Below are positions 6,501 to 10,670 of a stretch of DNA of 10,670 nucleotides, in pieces (position 1 is the first letter of the stretch; every line of letters starts with the position of its first letter). A model generated the notes under the pieces. The model was not told where the DNA came from and did not search any database. It saw nothing but the letters and a program-made list of their open reading frames with translations. The DNA comes from Hemicentrotus pulcherrimus (lineage: Eukaryota > Echinodermata > Echinoidea > Camarodonta > Strongylocentrotidae). Both the position numbers and the translations under genes were made by a program. The DNA lies in contig BEXV01001040.1 of NCBI GenBank assembly GCA_003118195.1, positions 1 through 10,670 on the forward strand. The letters are read 5' to 3'.

Positions 6501-8964
6501 AATAAAGCCAAAGAAAATCAAATTCATACTATTTCAATATAAATCTATGTTGAAAAAGGCTCATGTTTGTTTGGCCTAGGAGTGCAGTATTAATGGAATA
6601 TATTTGGATAAATTATGAGCATATAGTTTGAGTGCAGCTCAACTTGGCCCATCTCCAATATGACAACAAGTATTCAGAACCATGTCAATTCGACCTCTAC
6701 TCTAAATACACAATGTAAGATAAATTGGGAGCTAATCACTTGATTTTATATGGCTATAGCTTACCTCCAATGTTGAGAAGAGTATCTCCAAGCCGTTGGT
6801 AGCTTTGGACATGACCTCTTTTCTGACCTTCTCTGTAAAGGTAATCAAGAAGGTAGAATGTAAACATGCAAAGTATCCATTAACTCTTGGGCAACAATAA
6901 ATGTTTACAAAGGAGTTCAGCCAGCACACAGACTGCAGTACATGTACATTAGTGTGGTGAGTTTAATAGTTTGTGTTACATGTAAGGTCGATCCTGTGGA
7001 TGGTATTCATAGAAGTGTACAAACTTTAGTCCAGGTTTAAAGATAAAGTTGAGTTCTGGTGATGCGATTGCATTGTGAAAGAAAACGGTGGAATCGGTCA
7101 GAAAATGTTGATCATGTAGTATATACATGTAAGTATTGGTGTGTACTGCAAGGTTCCAGAGTCATAAAAATGATAAGAAATTTGGCCCATTCTTGGTATT
7201 AAGTTACACGCACTGTACATAGAAAGATATACTGTACATGGGACAGTATATCCCAAACATCAAAATCAGGTCTCATTTTTAAGCTGTTTTTGAGAATATG
7301 CAAAATATGAAGGCATTTGAAGAGCCATGCTTTTCAGGGAACATTTTTCTCTGATGTTCTTCCACACTTGCATAAAAACAATGATAATGCTCACAAATTA
7401 CTTTTCACCTCTTGCCAGAACTCAACCTTCCCTTTAAAGGTAAAGACCAGTTATGGTCATGCGATTGCATTGTGAAAGAAACATTGTGGAATCGATCAAA
7501 AAAGGTTGATCATCTAGCATCTAGCATCTGCAAAGTTCTGGAATCATCAAAATGATAAGAAATTTGGCCCATTCTTCGTAAAGTTACAAGCACTATACAC
7601 AGAAAGATGTATATGGGACTACCCTNATTTGATGACAGAAAAATGAGGAATTATTCCTCCAAGATAGAAATGGTTGGCACCTACAAACATTTATTCATTC
7701 ATTTTCTGACATGGTACGAGTGTCTTTTGGCAATGTGTTAAACTACATTTGCCACTCCATACCCAGGAGAGAAATAAGGACCTGGAAGGATGACGAAAGC
7801 ATTTTTGGTTGTAATTGACAAATGCCCTCACTGTGACCATATGTTAGGAATATTCCCCAGGGAGTGGAGAATGGAGATGGTGCACACCGTGCAAGAATGA
7901 GTCTGATGACCAGAGTAATAATAATATCTATACATCGTAATATAGACAGTATTTCTTATTCAGAGGTACTAAAATCCAGATTTATCATTTTATCATCATG
8001 ATTTGTAGAGAATTAAGAGTTTGACACTTTGTACTCCATAAATCAATGAACTGAATTAAACCACGGTCACTAAGTCCATCCCTATGAATACAAGCCTACA
8101 TATCTACAATGAACAATAATAGCATTCACTCAAAGAGCCAGCGTGCAATAATGATCACAAAAGTAAGTACCGTTAGGCCTATAAAATTCAGGAAAGGCAG
8201 GTGGTTGGTGACCTGCACAGTGCACACCAAGAAACATAAGTGTGTACAGGGTCTCACACTTTTGAAATATTATCAGAGCTAACATTGAAATTCAAACAGT
8301 GTACAGGGATTCGGGTTACTGTCTGGCAATCTGGATAATTGGTAGTGCTGCCAAATTTAAGTCTTGGTGATCCTACAATTTCAAGTTTATTTGGAACAAT
8401 GCTAACATTAATTTTTTGGCAAATGTATTTGGCATCTAGATCACATAGGGCAAGAATATCAGATTGCTGAATAAAAGATTTAGGTAATTGACTGTAAATG
8501 GACAACTGCAAATTCTGAAGTATAGTAATTTTTAAAATATTGTTATAAGAGATTTAAACAATGGTGAAATTTAACTAATTTCATAAGCAACTGGTATCAC
8601 TTTAGGGGGGCCCTATAGCATAAAGATTTATGATTGATTGTATCCAAAACAAAAAAAAAGTTTTAATAACTTCTACGTTTACAATCGATATTGTAAGCAA
8701 ATTGCTGTCAATTTTATGTTACAGAAAGATATCAATAACTGTTAGATAAAATCACTTGTAGCAAGAGTAGAGATACACTTAGATTTTCATAATCGATTGC
8801 AAGCTAATTTTGTATGTGCCTGACTTCAGAGTCATAGCAGACCTGTGAACTTACCATGATCTTTGAGGCAGTGCTGTATCTTTGCTGTGATATAGCGTAA
8901 CTGATCCACATCTTCAGAGCTTGTACTGTTCAGCTTGTCAAGGGAGTAGAGCATAGTAGTCATC
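349..8964 (-). CDS. AGTPBP1: AGTPBP1/CCP1 cytosolic carboxypeptidase 1, N-terminal part (nine exons, incomplete at both ends)
   Basis: Family knowledge: CCP1 (Nna1) is an M14-family zinc carboxypeptidase of the cytosol that trims glutamate chains from tubulin and related proteins; a long helical armadillo-like N-terminal region precedes the catalytic domain. Seen here: nine minus-strand exons (8964-8855, 6832-6765, 6170-5966, 5626-5495, 4573-4480, 3999-3962, 2817-2671, 2198-2118, 501-349) with AG/GT borders and matching phases, 1028 nt in all, no stop. The translation follows the vertebrate protein, recalled from memory, through short anchors: [42 protein letters not shown] and [14 protein letters not shown]. 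The open reading starts in phase 2, so an upstream coding exon is expected, and it leaves in phase 1 below 349, so the zinc-binding catalytic domain lies outside the window. Identification is strong; individual splice sites were called by eye without transcript data. Confidence 0.93.
502..564 (-). CDS. AGTPBP1: Possible in-frame 21-codon 5' extension of exon I, a diverged copy of its 5' end
   Basis: A second acceptor (GGTTTTAG at 572-565) precedes the same nonamer, GCAAGGATG, that starts the main exon at 501. The two starts are exactly 63 nt apart, and the interval is open in the gene's frame, encoding [20 protein letters not shown] and then G. Its first 14 residues resemble [14 protein letters not shown] of the main exon. 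At nucleotide level about the first 37 bases are similar, then similarity fades. It is either an old duplicated acceptor giving an alternative longer isoform, or decaying intron sequence. Vertebrate length at this place favours the shorter form. Confidence 0.5.
565..2117 (-). other. AGTPBP1: Intron between exons H and I
   Basis: This 1.5-kb intron holds a degenerate pyrimidine-rich repeat (1062-1192) and an A/T homopolymer junction (1284-1308). No conserved reading frame was found. The short open frame at 700-930 has biased, repetitive composition and no recognisable domain. Confidence 0.75.
1062..1192 (+). repeat. Degenerate pyrimidine-rich tandem repeat
   Basis: The plus strand is almost entirely T and C with A interruptions and is built from variants of CCCGATTTT, CCCAATTTT and CCCTATTTT at roughly 10-15 bp spacing. 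The transcript sense of the gene therefore carries a purine-rich tract here. Confidence 0.7.
2118..2198 (-). CDS. AGTPBP1: AGTPBP1 exon H
   Basis: This 81-nt exon has phase 1 at both ends. The acceptor is TTCATTGTAG and the donor a consensus GTAAGTAT. The peptide is [19 protein letters not shown] followed by VSMANSS, with Lys from the upstream split codon. It aligns with the vertebrate KLGRKAFIDANGMKILYN. Splicing to the 501 acceptor gives [12 protein letters not shown]; splicing to the 564 acceptor inserts 21 residues. Confidence 0.92.
2199..2670 (-). other. AGTPBP1: Intron between exons G and H
   Basis: This 472-bp AT-rich intron has a small hairpin near 2512-2540 (GACTTGA-AAC-TCAAGTC). 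I see no other feature in it. Confidence 0.7.
2671..2817 (-). CDS. AGTPBP1: AGTPBP1 exon G
   Basis: This 147-nt exon has phase 1 at both ends. The acceptor is CTACTTCAG and the donor GTGAGTAT. The peptide includes [19 protein letters not shown], then [20 protein letters not shown] and NVIKNITTL. The vertebrate segment has TNARRAV, then [20 protein letters not shown] and QSLKSVTNI at the same spacing, so the assignment is firm. It encodes armadillo-like helices of the N-terminal region; no catalytic residues are expected here. Confidence 0.95.
2971..3022. repeat. Perfect 14-bp inverted repeat
   Basis: AAAATACTTAGCCA at 2971-2984 is exactly complementary to 3009-3022, with a 24-nt loop. A weaker pair, TTAAGACAGCT near 3032 and AGCTGTCTAAG near 3104, lies outside it. 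It may be part of a decayed foldback element starting near the GGGGGCGTATTC at about 2907. Confidence 0.7.
3175..3380. mobile_element. Foldback (hairpin) MITE-like element
   Basis: The ends form an exact 12-bp inverted repeat: AGGATGTCATTT at 3179-3190 and its complement at 3367-3378. Similarity continues inward: TTTGCAAGGATTTTTTGCCC on the left against the complement of the GGGG-to-AACTTTGCAGG stretch on the right, and ATTGATGAAAGAATACA against the complement of TGTATTCTTTTATCAAT. The arms are about 75 and 95 bp, separated by a short centre near 3253-3283. A T/G homopolymer run (3326-3347) interrupts the right arm. No coding capacity. Confidence 0.7.
3398..3807 (+). mobile_element. TTAA-ended MITE, copy 1
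   Basis: About 410 bp, bounded by TTTAAAG on the left and CTTTAA on the right. The terminal inverted repeat is about 24 bp, with TTGAATTCTGG on the left and CCAGAACTCAA on the right. Each end contains TTAA, the target site duplicated by piggyBac-type transposases, so a non-autonomous piggyBac-like element is a reasonable inference. The interior matches copy 2 throughout, including GAGCCATGCTTTTCAGGG and GATGTTCTTCCACACTTGC. No reading frame. Confidence 0.8.
3962..3999 (-). CDS. AGTPBP1: AGTPBP1 exon F, 38-nt small exon
   Basis: This 38-nt exon enters in phase 2 and leaves in phase 1. The acceptor is TTCATGCAG and the donor a consensus GTAAGT. It encodes [12 protein letters not shown], with Arg and Lys supplied at the two split codons, and aligns with the vertebrate VALDTLAALLKSK. 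It is far too short for ORF finders and was found because the peptide between exons E and G was missing. Its phases fit both neighbours exactly, which supports it strongly. Confidence 0.9.
4000..4479 (-). other. AGTPBP1: Intron between exons E and F
   Basis: This 480-bp AT-rich intron holds no repeat, reading frame or RNA gene that I can support. Confidence 0.7.
4480..4573 (-). CDS. AGTPBP1: AGTPBP1 exon E (heads the minisatellite)
   Basis: The exon is 94 nt, entering in phase 1 and leaving in phase 2. The acceptor is CTCCATAG and the donor GTATATTC. It encodes [20 protein letters not shown] followed by [11 protein letters not shown]. The vertebrate protein has [20 protein letters not shown] here, so the match is clear. 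The first part of this exon, with its acceptor and the adjoining intron, is the unit of the tandem repeat that fills the upstream intron (4537-5357). A GTAAGG lies 21 nt into the exon and could act as an internal donor. Confidence 0.92.
4537..5357 (-). repeat. Minisatellite of about nine units copied from the 5' end of AGTPBP1 exon E and its acceptor
   Basis: Units begin near 4537 (inside the exon), 4641, 4728, 4834, 4925, 5004, 5093, 5210 and 5294, with spacing of about 79-117 bp. Each contains a version of the plus-strand pattern CACC-n-TTACCAAGATGAGATGAG, then TTAACAGCTAT, then an AT-rich stretch and a G-rich spacer. In transcript sense this is the acceptor region ending TATAG, an exon-like 21 nt beginning CTGT, then GT. 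An AG at or next to the expected place can be seen in seven of nine units and a GT in all nine. Units differ by substitutions and small indels, so the array is not new. It fills the intron between exons D and E. Confidence 0.85.
5165..5199 (+). repeat. G-rich tract with G-quadruplex potential
   Basis: Five or more runs of four to ten G separated by A or AA lie on the plus strand within the G-rich spacer of the minisatellite. The transcript sense is C-rich. The adjacent spacers (4993-5000 and 5071-5089) are shorter G runs of the same kind. Confidence 0.75.
5495..5626 (-). CDS. AGTPBP1: AGTPBP1 exon D
   Basis: This 132-nt exon has phase 1 at both ends. The acceptor ATGATAG is weak in pyrimidines and the donor is GTGAGTAC. 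The split codon G|AT gives Asp, so the junction reads [17 protein letters not shown], matching the vertebrate GPK-DKKFGVKARINGAL almost exactly. Later residues [15 protein letters not shown] match the vertebrate LVLPCLQLLRVYSAN region. A GTAAGT hexamer lies five bases into the exon and resembles a donor, but the protein match shows that it is passed over. Confidence 0.94.
5627..5965 (-). other. AGTPBP1: Intron between exons C and D
   Basis: This 339-bp intron has several copies of the palindromic word TACATGTA or close variants (around 5633-5643, 5860-5868 and 5941-5947). No other feature is seen. Confidence 0.7.
5966..6170 (-). CDS. AGTPBP1: AGTPBP1 exon C (full-length copy)
   Basis: This 205-nt exon starts in phase 0 after GCTTACAG and ends in phase 1 before GTAAATGA. 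The peptide begins [20 protein letters not shown], continues through [18 protein letters not shown] and ends [17 protein letters not shown]. The vertebrate counterpart has ILLQLLMNASK and HSILAKIGPK at the matching places. The pattern suggests two to three armadillo-like helices. The first 130 nt of the exon (6041-6170) are present again at 6210-6339, in the same orientation and 169 bp away. This copy is taken as the working exon because only it runs on to a good donor. Confidence 0.92.
6210..6339 (-). pseudogene. Partial tandem copy of AGTPBP1 exon C
   Basis: The first 130 nt of the exon at 6041-6170 recur here. Including the acceptor CAG, the match spans 133 bp (6041-6173 against 6210-6342) with four mismatches. 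On the minus strand these are TCA/TCC, CTG/CTA, GTT/GTC and GCG/GCT, all synonymous. The copy keeps its own acceptor (ATTTTCAG). Homology stops within the exon; the adjoining bases GCATAACTTAA give a stop three codons on, and there is no good GT donor before the acceptor of the full copy 39 nt later. The intron just outside the two copies is far more diverged than the exon. It may be a recent duplication fragment, a misplaced second allele, or a poison exon. Confidence 0.85.
6340..6764 (-). other. AGTPBP1: Intron between exon B and the exon C copies
   Basis: AT-rich intron sequence without a recognisable element. The segment just outside the duplicated exon copy (6343-6380) shares only TTTAATT at similar spacing with the corresponding segment outside the full copy (6174-6209). 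Confidence 0.65.
6765..6832 (-). CDS. AGTPBP1: AGTPBP1 exon B
   Basis: This 68-nt exon starts in phase 1 (AG completes Glu) and ends in phase 0. The acceptor is CTTTACAG and the donor GTAAGCTA. It encodes [18 protein letters not shown] followed by FSTLE, a close match to the vertebrate EKTRREMTAKGSTGMEVL segment and its LSTLE continuation. This is one of the strongest anchors for the gene identity. The 2-kb intron before it (6833-8854) contains the MITE pair. Confidence 0.93.
7036..7438 (+). mobile_element. TTAA-ended MITE, copy 2 (complete)
   Basis: About 403 bp, in the same orientation as copy 1. The left end TTTAAAG...GTTGAGTTCTGG and right end CCAGAACTCAACC...CTTTAAA form an inverted repeat of about 24 bp with three mismatches. 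TTAA occurs at 7037-7040 and 7434-7437. The interior is similar to copy 1 along its whole length. It abuts copy 3 and shares the TTTAAA junction with it. Confidence 0.82.
7433..7624 (+). mobile_element. TTAA-ended MITE, copy 3 (truncated left half)
   Basis: Begins at the right terminus of copy 2 with TTTAAAGGTAAAG and follows the left half of the family (GCGATTGCATTGTGAAAG, GGTTGATCATCTAGCAT, AAGATGTATATGGGACTAC). Similarity then ends, two or three bases before the single N. The right half and right terminal repeat are missing. A duplicated CATCTAG gives a small local expansion near 7509-7526. Confidence 0.8.
7627..7627. other. Ambiguous base (N), possible assembly join
   Basis: A single N lies immediately after the point where MITE copy 3 stops matching its family. 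This is consistent with a contig join or an unresolved repeat end. Confidence 0.95.
8254..8511 (-). other. Unassigned 85-codon open frame inside an intron
   Basis: Open from an ATG at 8511 to a stop at 8254. The composition looks more protein-like than other intronic frames here, with stretches such as [18 protein letters not shown] and [17 protein letters not shown], but I recognise no family. It is not in phase with a plausible AGTPBP1 exon and has no vertebrate counterpart between exons A and B. It could be a remnant of a mobile-element gene or chance. Confidence 0.2.
8855..8964 (-). CDS. AGTPBP1: AGTPBP1 exon A (first exon visible)
   Basis: The exon is 110 nt: one base completing a split codon, 36 codons, and one base carried to the next exon. 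The acceptor reads TTCCAG and the donor GTAAGTTC. The peptide contains MLYSLDKLN and [14 protein letters not shown], which align with the vertebrate segment around LLAQLEKIN and ARYVTSKILHLAQ. With an AG-ending upstream exon the split codon would be Arg, as in the vertebrate protein. The in-exon ATG at 8963 could be the start if the upstream exon is untranslated, but the vertebrate protein has about 17 residues more, so I favour a coding exon outside the window. The acceptor end of this exon is repeated upstream (see the 8912-9435 repeats). Confidence 0.85.
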
Positions 8965-9435
8965 CTGGAACTATATCACACCAAAAGAAACAAATCAATT
9001 AAACCATAGATTAGAATCAGCAATGTTGAAGGGAAGCAGATTACTCATACGAAGAAAAGGAGAGAGAGAGATTTAATTTAAAGGTTTAACTGGTGGCACT
9101 CATCAGATATTGCACACTGGACCTACATGTATCATATCAAATGAAACAAATGAATTAAACCGTAAAATCTTCAGTTTTGTAGGGAAGTAGATTACTCATA
9201 CGAAGAAGAGGAGAGAGAGATTTAATTTAATGGTTTAACTGGTGGCACTCATCAGATATTGTACTATTTAGGTTGTCAAAGATCAGAGTAGCCACTCTGT
9301 ACAGGTGACATCTGGTAAGGCAAAGAGGTCAAATATCAGTATACATGCAACACTCAATGAGCTTTCAATATTCAGCTTGTCATGGGAGTACCTCACTTGA
9401 CCTCTAACATCAAGTGAAACAAAAGAAACTGAAAT
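8912..9435 (-). repeat. Diverged tandem repeats of AGTPBP1 exon A acceptor region and upstream intron
   Basis: A segment of about 150 bp is repeated: 8965-9112 and 9117-9261 share ATTACTCATACGAAGAA, the GAGAGAGA run and TGGTGGCACTCATCAGATAT at an offset of 149-152 bp. The exon part also recurs. TTGTACTGTTCAGCTTGTCA at 8921-8940 resembles 9259-9280, and more clearly 9366-9435, where ATTCAGCTTGTCATGGGAGT and later AAACAAAAGAAACTGAAAT correspond to the exon and its upstream intron. The order of pieces suggests several rounds of duplication with partial loss. Confidence 0.7.
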
Positions 9436-9468
9436 ATCACTGAAAGGGATGCGAGCACTAACAGGCAA
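9283..9468 (-). pseudogene. Open frame containing a diverged copy of AGTPBP1 exon A
   Basis: In this 61-codon frame, RYSHDKLNIESS corresponds to [13 protein letters not shown] of exon A. Over TACTCCC to AGCTC the two copies agree at about 26 of 32 bases. An acceptor-like TTGATGTTAG precedes it, as in exon A. Downstream of SS the similarity to exon A is lost and the frame ends at a stop without an obvious donor. It is most likely a relic of local duplication; use as an alternative exon is not excluded. Confidence 0.5.
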
Positions 9469-9818
9469 GTCTGACCCAATATTATGTTGAATTGAATAGA
9501 GAAAAGTTAAAAAAACAAAACAGTGAAAGTATTATCAAAATCAAATGACAAGTAAGAAAGTTAGGTAAAACGAATAATTTCATGAAACAGTGATATGTAT
9601 CACTTGAGTGTATACATATGCAAACTCACTTATTGTGACATAATGTAGTTACAACCTATATGATACATACATGTAGAGTGTATCACTCTTTCATGAAATT
9701 ATACAAAACTTCCATAACTTTCTGATTTTAAATCACATTTTGATGAAACTTTCACTGTTCTGTTTGTTTGAATTTACTTTCCATATTTGATTCAACTTGC
9801 AAATGGGCCGGACTTGCC
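9463..9818. mobile_element. Foldback MITE with long terminal inverted repeats
   Basis: The ends pair as GGCAAGTCTGACCCA (9464-9478) with TGGGCCGGACTTGCC (9804-9818). Pairing continues through GTTGAATTGAA against TTGATTCAAC, AACAGTGAAAGTATTATCAA against TTGATGAAACTTTCACTGTT, AAGAAAGTTA against TAACTTTCTGA, and ATAATTTCATGAAA with GTGATA against TATCAC with TTTCATGAAATTAT. Arms are about 140-150 bp around a centre of about 50 bp near 9620-9665. There is no reading frame. The target duplication is not clear. Confidence 0.8.
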
Positions 9819-10654
9819 CTTTTATAGCAGGTATGATCCATTAAAAAAAATCAACAAAAGGTAAGGGCTTTTTTGCTTCAAAAATGAAATGATACATTCT
9901 AATCTAATACCAGTCAGCCAGGTGTATTGGATCCTATTTCACCTCATAATATGTACACTTACTGATTACTCGACCTTACATGTACCGGTACTTTGTTTGT
10001 TCTGAGTATTGTGTTTCATTATTTCCTTTCATTTATATGTAAAGATGTTCAGAAGTAAACTATACCTTTCCATTCGTAAGTACTAATAAACATCTGGCAA
10101 AAACATTTGAGGGGCTTTTGAATAGTCAGCATTTGCTTAATACTTTCAACACAGCTCATATCCTACTGATGAAATCTGACAGAAGGGAATGGCGATAAAC
10201 AAAAACTCTGAATTCAATAGTAGCCATCTGAAATGACACGATGTACCAGCAATTGTACCTATGTCTGTGGTGTAGTGTACATATCTCTGCCTGATGAATG
10301 GGAGAGATACCGTATTTCAATTACAGCACAAATATATTCATTTCAAGGCCAGCGGAAAACATGAACAGTACCACTGCATAATTAAGCTCCCTGTCCCCCA
10401 ACACAAATCAATAACTTTCTTTGGATAACTTCACCCTATTATCCTCTCCCATCGAAGTACAAACACACCCCCTTTGTTGAACGCCCCCTTCCCTCTCACT
10501 CTTTCAAAAGGGCAATAGGCTTTATATAGGCTAACGGTTGAGCTGGGATACAGGAACAATGGAGATCTTGGCAACTGTGAGCGTATTAACAGGTATACAT
10601 GCAGCTAAAAATGGTACTCGGCCTTTCAAATCTCCCTCTTCAAATATTACAGCA

Positions 10655-10670
10655 GGGGGGGGGGGGGGGG
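10655..10670 (+). repeat. Terminal run of 16 G
   Basis: The window ends in 16 consecutive G. A homopolymer at the very edge is typical of a contig that stops at an unsequenceable tract or of low-quality read ends. Confidence 0.9.

Larger units (their letters stand above)
6833..8854 (-). other. AGTPBP1: Intron between exons A and B (2 kb)
   Basis: This is the longest intron between two exons seen here. It contains MITE copies 2 and 3 (7036-7624), an ambiguous base at 7627 and an unassigned minus-strand open frame (8254-8511). The remainder (7628-8253 and 8512-8854) is AT-rich with nothing I can identify. Confidence 0.75.
8965..10670 (-). other. AGTPBP1: Region upstream of exon A (intron or 5' flank)
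   Basis: Holds the exon A repeats, the foldback element at 9463-9818 and the terminal poly-G. In 9819-10654 I found no reading frame, promoter or exon that I can support. The missing N-terminal exon probably lies beyond the end. Confidence 0.65.

Noticed and set aside
10066..10075. Minute first coding exon ATGGAAAG before a GTATAG donor, which would join exon A in phase
   Set aside because: The phase fits, but the exon has only eight coding bases, a weak donor and no similarity to the vertebrate N terminus.

Overview
The window looks like invertebrate deuterostome genomic DNA, most likely from an echinoderm such as a sea urchin. It is AT-rich, has short coding exons separated by introns of about 0.3-2 kb, and carries many MITE and SINE fragments and many TACATGTA/ACCGGTA-type words. 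The assignment to clade is an inference; the eukaryotic gene structure is seen directly. The 16-G run at the last base suggests that the window ends at a contig edge.

One gene explains all the convincing coding sequence. It is on the minus strand and encodes the N-terminal part of AGTPBP1 (CCP1/Nna1), the cytosolic metallocarboxypeptidase that removes glutamates from polyglutamylated tubulin. I assembled nine exons by hand, in transcript order: 8964-8855, 6832-6765, 6170-5966, 5626-5495, 4573-4480, 3999-3962, 2817-2671, 2198-2118 and 501-349. All have AG acceptors and GT donors. Phases agree at every junction, giving about 342 residues with no stop. They follow the vertebrate protein (compared from memory) from about residue 18 to the [10 protein letters not shown] motif. 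Only the N-terminal helical, armadillo-like region is here. The start codon (probably beyond the high-coordinate end) and the M14 catalytic domain (beyond position 1) are missing.

The most unusual feature is architectural. At four of the nine exons, the acceptor and 5' end of the exon have been copied in tandem into the preceding intron. The 501-349 exon has a second acceptor 63 nt upstream that would add 21 residues in frame. The 4573-4480 exon heads a minisatellite of about nine units (4537-5357), many of which keep an AG, a 21-nt exon-like core and a GT. The 6170-5966 exon has a 130-nt partial copy (6210-6339) with four differences, all synonymous. The first exon is followed upstream by diverged repeats of exon-plus-intron (8912-9435), one of which lies in an open frame.

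The introns also hold three copies of a TTAA-ended MITE with about 24-bp terminal inverted repeats (3398-3807, 7036-7438, and a truncated 7433-7624 that stops next to a lone N). There are two foldback elements (3175-3380 and 9463-9818), a tRNA-derived SINE (160-306), a degenerate pyrimidine-rich repeat (1062-1192) and a G-rich tract (5165-5199). I found no second protein-coding gene that I can support.
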